From Anoxybacteroides voinovskiense (GTDB lineage Bacteria > Bacillota > Bacilli > Bacillales > Anoxybacillaceae): a DNA stretch of 64,000 nucleotides. The stretch covers positions 1 through 64,000 of the forward strand of contig NZ_JACIDE010000007.1 of assembly GCF_014196205.1 (NCBI RefSeq), in the 5' to 3' direction. A program made the position numbers and the translations under genes. A model generated the notes under the pieces. It searched no databases. It was not told the DNA's origin and saw only the letters and a list, made by a program, of their open reading frames with translations. Within the stretch, counting starts at the first letter, position 1, and every line of letters begins with the position of its first letter. Positions 54,598 to 63,952 of this stretch are shown here, one piece after another.

Positions 54598-55550
54598 CAA
54601 TATTCCTCCCTAAAGCGACGAGAAATATATTGTGCCAGTAAGTTCATCGCTAACGTAAAGACAAAAAGTGTCATTCCGACTGCATAAATACTGTAGTAAA
54701 TCGTTGTTCCGTATCCGGCATCACCTGTTGTCACTTGTACGATGTATGCAGTCATCGTTTGGATTGATTGTGTGACATCAAATGTTAATACTGGCGATGA
54801 ACCCCCTGCTACCGCAACAATCATCGTTTCTCCAATCGCACGGGAGATAGCCAGCACGAACGAGGCAATTACGCCAGATGCAGCGGCTGGAAGCACTATT
54901 TTTACCGCAGTTTCTAGCTTTGTAGAACCAAGTCCTAACGCTCCTTCTCGAATGGCATTCGGTACTGAACTCATCGCATCCTCTGATAAAGAAGCGACCA
55001 TCGGGATAATCATAATCCCCATCACAAGACCAGGACTAAGGGCGTTAAATACTTCCAATCCAGGAATAATTTTTTGCAACAACGGTGTAACAAATGTTAA
55101 TGCAAAAAAACCGTACACAATCGTAGGAATCCCTGCCAACACTTCTAATATCGGCTTAATGATTTTTCTTGTTCGTTCGGTTGCATATTCACTCAAATAA
55201 ATCGCTGACGCTAGCCCAACGGGAATAGCTACTAACATTGCAATCGCAGTAGTTAATAATGTTCCAGTTACAAGTGGCGCTATCCCGAATGAACCACTTT
55301 TTTCATTCCACGGCAACCATTCTTTTGCTGTCAAAAACTCTACAATCGATACACGGCTAAAGAATGTAAACGTTTCAAATAAAAGCGTGAATACAATCCC
55401 TAGCGTGGTAAACATAGATACGGCTGCTGTTAGTAGTAATAGCTTTGGCATTATTTTTTCCATTATGTTTACTCTATTTTTACTTGCTTTTTTCTCTTTT
55501 ATCATTTCGCGAACGGAGTATGCTCGTCTCTCTTGCTTTGACATAGCCAT
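54597..55550 (-). CDS. pstC: Phosphate ABC transporter permease PstC
   Basis: 317 aa with six membrane segments. The EAA loop is IREGALGLGSTKLETAVKIV. The ATG at 55550 (MAMSKQERRAY) lies 7 nt after GGAAGGGG; an ATG at 55574 is possible but has no ribosome-binding site. A long hairpin separates it from pstS. Confidence 0.95.
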   Translation of the reverse strand: MAMSKQERRAYSVREMIKEKKASKNRVNIMEKIMPKLLLLTAAVSMFTTLGIVFTLLFETFTFFSRVSIVEFLTAKEWLPWNEKSGSFGIAPLVTGTLLTTAIAMLVAIPVGLASAIYLSEYATERTRKIIKPILEVLAGIPTIVYGFFALTFVTPLLQKIIPGLEVFNALSPGLVMGIMIIPMVASLSEDAMSSVPNAIREGALGLGSTKLETAVKIVLPAAASGVIASFVLAISRAIGETMIVAVAGGSSPVLTFDVTQSIQTMTAYIVQVTTGDAGYGTTIYYSIYAVGMTLFVFTLAMNLLAQYISRRFREEY

Positions 55551-55577
55551 CCGAAAACCCCTTCCTTTTTTCATGAC

Positions 55578-55609
55578 GAGATGAGAAGCATCATTTTGCT
55601 TCTCATCTC
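55578..55609 (-). promoter_or_regulatory. Intercistronic hairpin between pstS and pstC
   Basis: Perfect 12-bp stem GAGATGAGAAGC / GCTTCTCATCTC with an 8-nt loop and no T-run. In B. subtilis the pst mRNA is processed between pstS and pstC, giving more binding protein than permease. This hairpin is placed to protect the pstS message. Confidence 0.65.
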
Positions 55610-55620
55610 ATCGTCTTTTG

Positions 55621-56592
55621 TTATTTTTTTAATCCTTCGAGCGTCTTTAACTGTTGAGTATACTCGTCTTTCGGCAACGCTACATATCCGACATCTTCAG
55701 AAAACTTAGCCCCATTTTCTAAAATGTATTTCGCAAAATCATACACTTGCGGCTTTTCTTTTAACGATTTTAAGTTGACGTAGGTAAACAATGGGCGAGA
55801 AAGCGGTTTATATTCGCCGCTGCGAATCGTTTCATGCGTCGGCTCCACTGGACCGTTGCCACCGTCAATTGGTACAACTTTCAATTTGTTTTTATTTTCT
55901 ACATAATAGGCGAACCCGAAATACCCAATCGCATTTTTATCGCCCTCAACACCCTTAACAAGTACGTTATCATCTTCTGATAACTGGGCGTTTTTGTTAA
56001 TCGGTTGTTTATTTAAAATGACTTCATCGAAATAGTCGAACGTCCCTGAATCGTGACCTGGGGAGAATAATTTAATTTCTTCATCTGGCCAGCCTTTACG
56101 AATATCAGACCATTTCACTTTGTCGTTTCCGCTAACCGCACCAGATGTCCAAATTTTCTTCAACTCATCTACCGTTAAATGATCTACCCACGTATTTTCT
56201 TTATTAACAACGACTGAAAGACCGTCGTAGGCAATTTTAAACTCTTGATATTCAATACCATTTTTTTGCGCTGCTTGTTTTTCTTCGTCTTTAATCGGGC
56301 GAGAAGCGTTAGAGAAATCTGTTTCTCCTTTGGTGAATTTCTCAAATCCACCGCCTGTTCCAGATACCCCAACAGATACTTTTACGCCTGGCTGTTCCGC
56401 CATATATTCTTCTGCTGTTGCCTCCATGATTGGAAATACCGTTGAAGAACCGTCCATTTTTACGTCGCCTTGCAGTTGTTGACTAGAACCGTTTTTCTCT
56501 CCTTCATTAGTAGCATTGCCCCCACATGCTGTTGTGAATGCCAGCACTCCGCTGAACATCGTTGAGAGTGCAACAACTTTCCAGTTTTTCAT
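55621..56592 (-). CDS. pstS: Phosphate-binding lipoprotein PstS
   Basis: 323 aa. Signal peptide with lipobox LAFTTAC, cysteine near residue 23. Phosphate-contact motifs MDGSSTVFPI, VGVSGTGGGFEKF and GHDSGTFDYFDE are intact. High-affinity phosphate receptor of the Pst system. GGAGG lies before the ATG and a four-unit PhoP box lies 62-100 bp upstream. Confidence 0.97.
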   Translation of the reverse strand: MKNWKVVALSTMFSGVLAFTTACGGNATNEGEKNGSSQQLQGDVKMDGSSTVFPIMEATAEEYMAEQPGVKVSVGVSGTGGGFEKFTKGETDFSNASRPIKDEEKQAAQKNGIEYQEFKIAYDGLSVVVNKENTWVDHLTVDELKKIWTSGAVSGNDKVKWSDIRKGWPDEEIKLFSPGHDSGTFDYFDEVILNKQPINKNAQLSEDDNVLVKGVEGDKNAIGYFGFAYYVENKNKLKVVPIDGGNGPVEPTHETIRSGEYKPLSRPLFTYVNLKSLKEKPQVYDFAKYILENGAKFSEDVGYVALPKDEYTQQLKTLEGLKK

Positions 56593-56653
56593 TCGTCATT
56601 TCCTCCTACCATTTTTCGTGGTTTGCTTTACATGTTCAAGAATAACGGAGCAG

Positions 56654-56692
56654 TATTAATTGCGTTTTAATGCAATGTTAACGTTTTGTAAA
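56654..56692 (-). promoter_or_regulatory. PhoP box of pstS
   Basis: On the minus strand four hexamers at exact 11-bp intervals: TTTACA, TTAACA, TTAAAA, TTAATA. This is the TT(A/T/C)ACA direct-repeat pattern bound by phosphorylated PhoP dimers, on the coding strand just upstream of a -10-like TATTCT. Confidence 0.92.
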
Positions 56693-56696
56693 GATA

Positions 56697-56724
56697 AAAG
56701 CAGCCCTTGGTTAAGGCTGCTTTT
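56697..56724 (-). terminator. Terminator after pbpA
   Basis: Stem AAAAGCAGCC / GGGCTGCTTTT overlapping the pbpA stop codon. It abuts the pstS PhoP box, so it also insulates the pst promoter. Confidence 0.82.
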
Positions 56725-58831
56725 GCACGTTTTCAGTTTGTTCCGTTGTCGTAGTAGTTCCGGTTACTTTTTTTTGCTTTAGCTCAAAATACGCATCTAA
56801 AATGCGACGACCGATTTTGTTGTTAATTGGATAGTGCGGTTCTTTTTGATATGCCCACGGCACGACGACCGCAAACGATACTTCAGGGTCGTTATATGGG
56901 GCATAGCCGACAAGCGTTAAGTTGTACGTCTGCGCGTTTCGCATGCTTTGAATTGGTCCGTCATAAAACGCTTGGGCTGTCCCTGTTTTCCCTGCTGGTT
57001 TGTACGGAGCATCCGCGAAAAAGCCCGCTGCTGTTCCTCCCTTTTCTTGCATGACGCGACGCAACCCTTCTTTCACGTGATTAATGTACTCTGTTTTCAT
57101 ATCGACTCGATTGAGTACAACTGGCTGAAAATCACGAATGACCGGTCCGAGTTCTTTGCCATCATTATTCGGTTCACGAATTTCTTTGACAATTTGTGGT
57201 TTCATTCGATAACCGCCATTTGCGATCGTAGAAATATATTGCGCCATTTGCAGCGGCGTATACATATCATATTGCCCGATGGCAAGGTCTAATAAAAATC
57301 CCGGCAACGTACTTGTTCCTTGAAACCCGATAATTTCATTCGGCAAATCAATCCCTGTCTTTACCCCTAAACCAAATTGGCTAAAGTAGCGACGAATCGT
57401 TGAAAATGCTTCTGTGTTAATTGCAAGCGGCGCATGCGGGCGATATACTCCGCCACCGATCGCGATTGCTGTTTTAAACATATACACGTTCGATGAACGT
57501 TGCAAGGCTGTCAATTCGTTAATCCGCCCCATCGTTTGGTACGATTTTTTCACCGGCGTTCCTTTAATATAAAGCGGTTCGTCGACGATGTACGTATACG
57601 GATGGAGAACACCTGTTTGCAACCCGGTTAAAACCGTTGCCCCTTTAACCGCGGAGCCCATCGCATACGCGGATGTCATCGTCCCGAGCGCATAGTCTTG
57701 CAACTCGACTTTTCCATTTTTATCTTTGACAAACCGTTTCCCTGCCATTGCTAAAATTTCACCTGTTTTCGGATTCATCATAACAACAAACGCCCGGTCT
57801 AGCAGTGGAGTTCCACCAAATCGTTTTGCTGCTTTTAGTTCGTCTTCGATAATTTGTTCGACGCGTTGCTGCAGTTCGATATCAATCGTCAGTACAACGT
57901 CTTTGCCGCGCTGCCCATCATATACTGTTTCCGTTTCTATCACATTTCCTGATTTGTCAGTAATATTTTTTATTTTCGCTTTTTTTCCGTGCAACACATC
58001 TTCGTACTGCGCTTCTAAGTAACTTTTCCCGACGCGGTCGTTTCGACTATAGTCGCGCGCTAAAAAATAATCTAGCTGTTCGCGCGGCACCCCTTCGCTA
58101 TCGCTTGTTACGCTACCGAGCACCGAACGAAACGTATTTCCATACACATAGCGCCGCTCCCAATCCGTCGTCGTATCCACCCCTGGCAATTCTTCTAAAT
58201 GTTCGCTGACGACCGCATATTCTTGATTAGTGACGTCTTTATTTTTGACAATTTGCGGCGTTAACGCATAACCGCCATCGAGTTCTCGTTTAATCGCTAA
58301 CACTTTCATTTCTTGTGGTGTAATTTCTTTTAAATCGTCTGGAGTAATTCGTTCCAATGTCAGTTCGTAAATTTTTTTGTCGAGCTCTTTATCAGATAGT
58401 CCTCTTTTCTTCCATGCTTTTTTCTCTGACTCGCTCACCTTTTCTTTCGCTTTTTCTTTTCTCGTTAAAATCCAATAATCTTTCATGTCCCGCTCTGTAA
58501 TTTTATCCGTCGGTTTATCAATGTATTTTGCTAACCGTTCAGCAATGACTAGCGTATCTTCTGGAGTTGTCGTTTTCGTACGCGTATACGTAATTGCATT
58601 GAGCGGAATGTTATCGACAATGACACGGTTGTATCGATCGTAAATTTTCCCGCGCGGCACCGGCATACTTACGGTCACATTTTCCGTTCGCTCTACCTCT
58701 TTTCGGTATTGTTCCCCGTATACAATTTGCACGACGCCAAGCCGTAAAATTAACGCCGAAAATAATAAAAATACGCCAAAGAACAATATATTCAATCGAA
58801 ACGGCACTTGCGCCCTTTTCTTTTTCTTCAA
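56711..58831 (-). CDS. pbpA: Class B penicillin-binding protein 2A (transpeptidase)
   Basis: 706 aa. One N-terminal membrane segment (about residues 12-33), a dimerisation region, and a transpeptidase domain with S-A-V-K (MGSAVKGA), S-S-N (RSSNVYMF) and K-T-G (AGKTGTAQ). Makes cross-links for lateral wall growth. TTG at 58831 is chosen since GGGAGGG lies 7 nt upstream and LKKKKRAQVPFRLN matches relatives. It sits between the MFS gene and pst, as in B. subtilis (yqgF). Confidence 0.93.
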   Translation of the reverse strand: MKKKKRAQVPFRLNILFFGVFLLFSALILRLGVVQIVYGEQYRKEVERTENVTVSMPVPRGKIYDRYNRVIVDNIPLNAITYTRTKTTTPEDTLVIAERLAKYIDKPTDKITERDMKDYWILTRKEKAKEKVSESEKKAWKKRGLSDKELDKKIYELTLERITPDDLKEITPQEMKVLAIKRELDGGYALTPQIVKNKDVTNQEYAVVSEHLEELPGVDTTTDWERRYVYGNTFRSVLGSVTSDSEGVPREQLDYFLARDYSRNDRVGKSYLEAQYEDVLHGKKAKIKNITDKSGNVIETETVYDGQRGKDVVLTIDIELQQRVEQIIEDELKAAKRFGGTPLLDRAFVVMMNPKTGEILAMAGKRFVKDKNGKVELQDYALGTMTSAYAMGSAVKGATVLTGLQTGVLHPYTYIVDEPLYIKGTPVKKSYQTMGRINELTALQRSSNVYMFKTAIAIGGGVYRPHAPLAINTEAFSTIRRYFSQFGLGVKTGIDLPNEIIGFQGTSTLPGFLLDLAIGQYDMYTPLQMAQYISTIANGGYRMKPQIVKEIREPNNDGKELGPVIRDFQPVVLNRVDMKTEYINHVKEGLRRVMQEKGGTAAGFFADAPYKPAGKTGTAQAFYDGPIQSMRNAQTYNLTLVGYAPYNDPEVSFAVVVPWAYQKEPHYPINNKIGRRILDAYFELKQKKVTGTTTTTEQTENVQKQP

Positions 58832-58902
58832 GATAAAACCCTCCCTTTTTCGTTCCATGTTTATTTTAAAAGAAAACATACCGTTTGGCTAGAAAAGCGC
58901 AT

Positions 58903-58930
58903 AAAAAAGAGGCTCTAGGAATGAGAGCCT
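58903..58930 (-). terminator. Terminator after yqgE
   Basis: Stem GGCTCT / AGAGCC, then TCTTTTTT on the minus strand, overlapping the stop codon. Confidence 0.85.
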
Positions 58931-60159
58931 TCTTCTACGCGCGGATGCCCACTATCGACTCGGATGCGACGAACGAAGAAATAAATAAGCGAATGCCCTG
59001 CACCAAGCACAAGCATGAGCGGAGGAATGGCTATTTTTTCATCAAACAAAGCAATCGTCAATAAAAATAACAAAATCGACGCCACCCGCCCACCGTTTAA
59101 AAACAATTCGCGCACTACGATATATTCGACCCGCCGTTCCGCAGAATTCTTACTTTTCCCAATCACATCAAACGTCAACGAAGAATACGGAACGAGAAGG
59201 AGCGGATACGCAACCGCAATGGTTGCTGCATACAACAAAAGACGGGGGTAAGAAAGCTGAAAAACAATGAGAAAAAGCGAAATATACAACAATAAACCGC
59301 CACATAAAATCGCTTTTTTCCGATGCACCGGCTGAACAAAGCGAGACACGACGTAATAAGCGATAAATGAAGTAAAGGAATTGACAAACGCAAATTTCCC
59401 AAGCGCCCATTCACTGCCTGTCACTACATAAACAAAGACGGAAATAACAAAGACGAAAATTCCTTCACGCAATCCTTGAAAAAAATGCGCACTTGTAATA
59501 AGCCGCCAGTTTTTATTCGTTTTCCGCTCCTTTAGAATGCCCCATACGCTATATGTCCCATTTGCCGGACGCCTTTGCAGAAAAAAGCTAAGCGCGACCG
59601 CCGCAACAAACAACCCAAGGGAAGTCGAAAAGATCACGGTGTAGCCAATCGATTGGGCAAGGGAAGAAATAAAATACCCAGCAACAATCGGCCCAATCAT
59701 CCCCGCTACCGACGTTAAAATGCCTAAAAAACCATTAAAAAAATCACGCGTATCTGGTTCCGTAATTTCAAACGTCAGCACATTAAACGCAAGCCAATAA
59801 AAACCGTACCCAATCCCTAATAAAGCGCCAAGTAAAAGCAAATAATCGCGCGCGTGATTGCCGACGATGAGCACGCTCAGAAAAAAAAGCGCTAAAAACG
59901 ACACACCAAGACGTAAGACGATAATGCGGTCGACTTGTTTCGCTAACCTTCCTGCGAAAAGAAACGTCAGTGGCTGCATCGTGACGATTGCTAACTGGTA
60001 GAGCGCTAAATCGCGAAACTCTCCAGATTGTTTCCACAAATAGACGTTCACAAACGTATTCGACAGCGCTACGCTAAGCGCATAACACCCACCAATGCAC
60101 AATAGCAATACCAAATCCCGTTTTGCTTTTTGATTAACTATTTGTGTGAAAATCGCCAT
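58915..60159 (-). CDS. yqgE: Major facilitator superfamily transporter YqgE
   Basis: 414 aa with about 12 membrane segments, and loop motif GRLAKQVDRIIVLRLG between segments 2 and 3. It corresponds to YqgE by position between pbpA and sodA. The ATG at 60159 has GGGGAG 6 nt upstream. Substrate unknown. Confidence 0.9.
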   Translation of the reverse strand: MAIFTQIVNQKAKRDLVLLLCIGGCYALSVALSNTFVNVYLWKQSGEFRDLALYQLAIVTMQPLTFLFAGRLAKQVDRIIVLRLGVSFLALFFLSVLIVGNHARDYLLLLGALLGIGYGFYWLAFNVLTFEITEPDTRDFFNGFLGILTSVAGMIGPIVAGYFISSLAQSIGYTVIFSTSLGLFVAAVALSFFLQRRPANGTYSVWGILKERKTNKNWRLITSAHFFQGLREGIFVFVISVFVYVVTGSEWALGKFAFVNSFTSFIAYYVVSRFVQPVHRKKAILCGGLLLYISLFLIVFQLSYPRLLLYAATIAVAYPLLLVPYSSLTFDVIGKSKNSAERRVEYIVVRELFLNGGRVASILLFLLTIALFDEKIAIPPLMLVLGAGHSLIYFFVRRIRVDSGHPRVEEGSHS

Positions 60160-60216
60160 CGCCAACTCCCCTTTTCATCTAAACGGTAGTGTTGGCAGCT
60201 TTTCTTTCTTCTATAC

Positions 60217-60247
60217 AAAAAAGGACGGCGAAAAGCCATCCTTTTTT
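60217..60247. terminator. Terminator between the structured element and yqgE
   Basis: AAAAAAGGA-GGC / GCC-TCCTTTTTT with one mismatch and a GAAAA loop. On the minus strand it ends sodA and the structured element; on the plus strand it would also have a T-run. Confidence 0.88.
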
Positions 60248-60296
60248 ACAGGTGTGTTGATGAACGAATAAATAAAGTTGACACCACCATATTTCT

Positions 60297-60494
60297 AGCT
60301 TTTCTGTCGTAGTCGGCAAACCGTTCGTTTGCCGACTGGGCATGCAGAGTGCATGCCCCCCTCGAACAATGAACGCTTTGCGGGCAAATTGTCTTTGCCC
60401 GCCGGCGTTCTTGTTCGAAGGAAACGGCAGAAAAGCTTGTATTCAGCGGTGCATCCATGATGTTTTGTAACAAAACAATGGATAATCAACACCG
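60297..60494. other. Cloverleaf-like array of perfect stem-loops (candidate structured RNA or mobile element)
   Basis: Enclosing stem 60297-60310 / 60424-60437 (14 bp, one G-U as plus-strand RNA). Inside: hairpin 1, 60311-60321 / 60327-60337 (11 bp, perfect); hairpin 2, 60338-60346 / 60350-60358 (9 bp, perfect); hairpin 3, 60362-60376 / 60405-60418 with one bulge, continued by 60380-60388 / 60394-60402. Hairpin 4 lies outside: 60447-60451 / 60490-60494 enclosing 60453-60458 / 60478-60483 and 60461-60467 / 60471-60477. Adjacent helices have almost no linker. Confidence 0.85.
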
Positions 60495-60507
60495 TTACTT
60501 TTTGTCA

Positions 60508-61116
60508 TTATTTTGCTTCTTGATAACGTTTTGCTACTTCGTCCCAGTTCACAACGTTCCAGAATGCAGAAATATATTCTGGGCGACGGTTTTGATATTT
60601 TAAGTAGTACGCATGCTCCCAAACGTCTAAGCCAAGAATTGGCGTTTTTCCTTCCATGATTGGCGTGTCTTGGTTTGGAGTGCTTGTCACTTCTAGTTCA
60701 CCGTTGTTCACCACAAGCCAAGCCCATCCTGAACCGAAACGAGTCGTTGCTGCTTTTGCAAACTCTTCTTTAAACGCCGCAAAGCTGCCGAATTTTTTGG
60801 TGATTGCTTCGGCTAATTCTCCTGTTGGCTCGCCGCCACCGTTTGGTGAAAGAATCGTCCAGAAAAGTGAATGGTTCGCATGTCCGCCTCCGTTGTTGCG
60901 AACCGCTGTGCGAATGCTTTCTGGAAGCGCGTCTAAGTTGCTAAGCAATTCTTCCAACGTTTTATTTTGCAACTCTGCATGTCCTTCTAACGCAGCGTTT
61001 AAGTTTGTCACGTACGTGTTATGGTGTTTTGTGTGATGAATGTTCATCGTTTCTTTGTCAATGTGCGGCTCAAGCGCATCATACGCGTAAGGTAATGGTG
61101 GTAATTCAAAAGGCAT
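60508..61116 (-). CDS. sodA: Manganese superoxide dismutase
   Basis: 202 aa. Metal ligands are in [16 protein letters not shown] and [19 protein letters not shown] fits the Mn/Fe family, and the overall sequence is like Bacillus Mn-SOD. It dismutes superoxide. The ATG at 61116 ([10 protein letters not shown]) follows AAAGGAGG. Downstream on the same strand lies the structured element. Confidence 0.97.
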   Translation of the reverse strand: MPFELPPLPYAYDALEPHIDKETMNIHHTKHHNTYVTNLNAALEGHAELQNKTLEELLSNLDALPESIRTAVRNNGGGHANHSLFWTILSPNGGGEPTGELAEAITKKFGSFAAFKEEFAKAATTRFGSGWAWLVVNNGELEVTSTPNQDTPIMEGKTPILGLDVWEHAYYLKYQNRRPEYISAFWNVVNWDEVAKRYQEAK

Positions 61117-61282
61117 TTCAATTCCTCCTTTGTTGTCATTATGTACGTGGACGGGTGTGACTTTTTTCACGTCCACCTAAAATTAGCTTACCAAAATTGC
61201 CACAATGTTTCAATTTATTTGCCTATGTAACTAAGAATCGATACAATGAACATGGAATGATAGGAAAGGTGTGAAAGAAAAT

Positions 61283-62050
61283 ATGTTCATGCAGTTATGG
61301 AAAAGTTTGTACTCTCCGAAGGATATCGCCCGCTTTCGCTTTCAAAAAATCGGAAAAGCGATTGGATATGTTTTTTTGCTAGCATTTCTTTCGTCACTGC
61401 CGCTGTCATATTATATGTCCGTTAATTTAGTTGATGGGATTCGCTACATGAAAACGTTATTGGAAAACGAGATACCGTCTTTCAACATTGAAAACGGAAA
61501 ACTTGCTTCTTCTGCTACACAGCCTATCACGATTAACGAGCACGGCTTGACGATTGTCTTTGATAGCACAGGGAAGGTTACAACAGAAGAAATGGAGCGG
61601 GCAACGAACGCTATCGGCTTATTAAAGCACGAAGCGGTTATTGTAACAAACGGACAAACGCAGACTTATGACTATGCCATGTTTTCTAATATGACATTAA
61701 CAGATGCAGACGTTCGCTCGTTTCTCGGAACGGTACAGTCATTACTTCCGGTATTTATTCCGCTTCTCTTTGTTTTTATTTACGTATTTATAAGCGCTAG
61801 TAAATTTGTTGGGGTTTCTGTTCTCGCATTTATTGGGCTTATTTTACGAAGCACGCTAGACAAAAACATTTCCTATCGGCATACGTGGGTAATGTCTGCT
61901 TACGCGATCACGCTGTCGACCGTCTTTTTTGCCGTCATGGAAACCGTTCAAGCAGCTGTGCCGTATGCGCCGTTTGTCCATTGGTTCGTTTCTATCACCG
62001 TCCTCTTTTTAGCAATAAAAGAAATTCCGTCACCAACCTTAAAAGAATAA
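61283..62050 (+). CDS. yqgB: DUF1189 membrane protein (YqgB-like)
   Basis: 255 aa. One membrane segment near residues 23-45, an extracytoplasmic domain, then four C-terminal segments. N-terminal SLYSPKDIARFRFQKIGKA is the DUF1189 signature. An upstream GTG (61271) lies too close to the AGGTG site, so ATG 61283 is used. Function unknown; convergent with the chemoreceptor gene. Confidence 0.87.
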   Translation: MFMQLWKSLYSPKDIARFRFQKIGKAIGYVFLLAFLSSLPLSYYMSVNLVDGIRYMKTLLENEIPSFNIENGKLASSATQPITINEHGLTIVFDSTGKVTTEEMERATNAIGLLKHEAVIVTNGQTQTYDYAMFSNMTLTDADVRSFLGTVQSLLPVFIPLLFVFIYVFISASKFVGVSVLAFIGLILRSTLDKNISYRHTWVMSAYAITLSTVFFAVMETVQAAVPYAPFVHWFVSITVLFLAIKEIPSPTLKE

Positions 62051-62080
62051 ACCGGTCGACATTACGTTGACCGGTTTTAT
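62049..62080. terminator. Bidirectional terminator between yqgB and the chemoreceptor gene
   Basis: Stem AAACCGGTC / GACCGGTTT with a 12-nt loop and T-rich flanks. Confidence 0.85.
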
Positions 62081-63750
62081 TCGACTTGAAAGCTTGTTGT
62101 CAGCTTTTCAAGCGACTTCGATAAATCAGTTAATTTTAGCCCCGTCCGATACATTTTTTTCATTTGCGCCGTTTGCTCTTCCGAAGAATGAAGCATTTGT
62201 TTCGCACTAGCAAGCGTTTCTTGAGAAACTGAAGCAAATTCCAATGCCGATTGCTCCATCTGCGGCAACGTTTCATGCAGTTTTTCTAACCCTTCTTTCA
62301 TATGTACGAGATGCGCACTGACGCGGGAAATTTCATTCATCAACTGTTCAATGGACTGTTTCGACCGACTGGCATTCGTTAAATATGAGGCAATTTCGGT
62401 TGACATATTTGTAAATGCATCAGCAGCTTTATCCGACACTTGTTCCATCGCTTGAATCGACTGCGCGATTTCTTCTGTCGCTTTTGCTGACTGCTCCGCT
62501 AACTTTCTTATTTCTCCTGCTACGACAGCAAATCCTCTTCCTGATTCCCCTGCTCTTGCCGCTTCAATCGTCGCATTTAAAGCGAGCAGTTTCGTTTGTT
62601 CAGCGATTTGTTTAATAACATCAACGACATTCGTAATATCGTCGGCATGCTCTTTCACACCTATGACGGTTTCTTTCGTTTTCGCAAATGTTTTACTGAT
62701 AGAAGTAATCGCTTCTACTAATTCGTTCATATTGTTTTCGCCGATTTTAGCCGAACGATTCATCTCCGCCGAACTCGTACTAATTTGTTCCATGTTTTGT
62801 AATACAACAGTGATTTGCTCCTTCATCCGCTCAAACGTTTGCACACTCTCATCCGATGACAACGCTGTCTCCTCAGCGCCTTGCTTGACGATGTTAATGG
62901 CTGCAATTAACTCCTTGCCTCCGTGCAAGACATGCTCGGAAGAATCTTTTAATTCTTCGCCTGTTTGGGATAAACGAACAGTTGTTGTGTTGATCTCGGC
63001 AATCATTTTCTTCATATTGCTAAGCATTTGATTGAATCCGTCTACTAACGAACGAATTTCTGGGGCTGTTGTTTTAATGTCCAGCTGAGAACGTAAATCC
63101 CCTTGCTCGACTTTTTTCATCCAATTTCGTAATTGCATGAGCGGATTGGTTAAACTTTTGACAAATGTAATCACAAAAAGAGACGACAATAACGCGCTTA
63201 TTGCAACAGTAGCAACTGTAAATCGCCCAAGTTGTTCGATTGTCTCCATATAAGAAATAGTCGGCACAACGAGTACATAAATGCCTTTTAGTTCTTGGAT
63301 TTCTTTATAAGCAATTGTATAGTCTACACTATTGAGCGAGTAATGAATTACCCCTTGTTTTGTTTTGCGGATGCTTTCTACTAACTTTTGCGGAAAATGT
63401 ATGTTTGCCTGTTCACTTGTTTTAAACGGCTGCACATCATGATCTACAATAAGAAAAAAGTCCGCTTGTAGCCCGTCCTGCATTAATTCCGCCTGTTGCT
63501 TTCGAACGCTTCCGTTGATTTTTGCCAAAAATTTATCTTCGTTTCCTACATACATATACATTAAATTTTGCGCAATCTCGTACATCATATTAGCTTCACG
63601 CTCAAGGCGGTTTTCGATGATGTGCAATGTTGTTTCTTTTGCTTTCTGATACGAAACGAATCCGACAACGCCAATAGATCCAATCAATAAACTTAAAAAT
63701 AAGAAAAGCAGACGAGTTTGCAAGCTAATACGTAACCTTCCCTGTTTCAC
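62077..63750 (-). CDS. Methyl-accepting chemotaxis protein
   Basis: 557 aa. Membrane segments near residues 10-32 and 185-205 flank a periplasmic sensor domain of about 150 residues (single Cache-like). HAMP follows to about residue 260. The signalling hairpin tip [20 protein letters not shown] near 410 is canonical, so it should couple to CheA/CheW. GTG at 63750 is chosen because GGAGGAG lies 7 nt upstream. Ligand unknown. Confidence 0.93.
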   Translation of the reverse strand: MKQGRLRISLQTRLLFLFLSLLIGSIGVVGFVSYQKAKETTLHIIENRLEREANMMYEIAQNLMYMYVGNEDKFLAKINGSVRKQQAELMQDGLQADFFLIVDHDVQPFKTSEQANIHFPQKLVESIRKTKQGVIHYSLNSVDYTIAYKEIQELKGIYVLVVPTISYMETIEQLGRFTVATVAISALLSSLFVITFVKSLTNPLMQLRNWMKKVEQGDLRSQLDIKTTAPEIRSLVDGFNQMLSNMKKMIAEINTTTVRLSQTGEELKDSSEHVLHGGKELIAAINIVKQGAEETALSSDESVQTFERMKEQITVVLQNMEQISTSSAEMNRSAKIGENNMNELVEAITSISKTFAKTKETVIGVKEHADDITNVVDVIKQIAEQTKLLALNATIEAARAGESGRGFAVVAGEIRKLAEQSAKATEEIAQSIQAMEQVSDKAADAFTNMSTEIASYLTNASRSKQSIEQLMNEISRVSAHLVHMKEGLEKLHETLPQMEQSALEFASVSQETLASAKQMLHSSEEQTAQMKKMYRTGLKLTDLSKSLEKLTTSFQVE

Positions 63751-63843
63751 TACATTGCTCCTCCATTTTCTCATTCCTAAGACGAATCGGTTTTTTCGCA
63801 CGTTCTCCCCCACCTTACTTGAACATTGATACATACATCATAC

Positions 63844-63881
63844 TTACAAAGTGTTAAGCAACTGTTAAACAACTATTAATT
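63844..63881 (+). promoter_or_regulatory. PhoP-box-like direct repeats upstream of the right-edge gene
   Basis: TTACAA (63844), TTAAGC (63854), TTAAAC (63865) and TTAATT (63876) are spaced 10, 11 and 11 bp, the same pattern and orientation as the pstS box. The gene starting at 63953 lies downstream. Confidence 0.6.
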
Positions 63882-63952
63882 TTAGGAAAAGAGAACATAT
63901 TTTTCATGGACAAGCATACATAGTAATAACGACCTTTTGGGGGAATGCTCTA

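Larger units (their letters stand above)
60160..60507. other. 348-bp region between sodA and yqgE: terminator and structured element
   Basis: No gene. Next to yqgE is a terminator hairpin (60217-60247), then a short linker with GGTGTG / CACACC-like repeats, then a 198-bp block of stem-loops (60297-60494) reaching to 13 bp from the sodA stop codon. Confidence 0.85.

Noticed and set aside
60246-60492. Small ORFs across the structured element
   Set aside because: Open frames of 65-75 codons run through the hairpins only because stops are scarce in the GC-rich stems. No ribosome-binding site and no plausible protein.
60297-60494. The stem-loop array as an ordinary sodA terminator
   Set aside because: A separate canonical terminator with T-run lies at 60217-60247, and none of the five hairpins is followed by a T-run.
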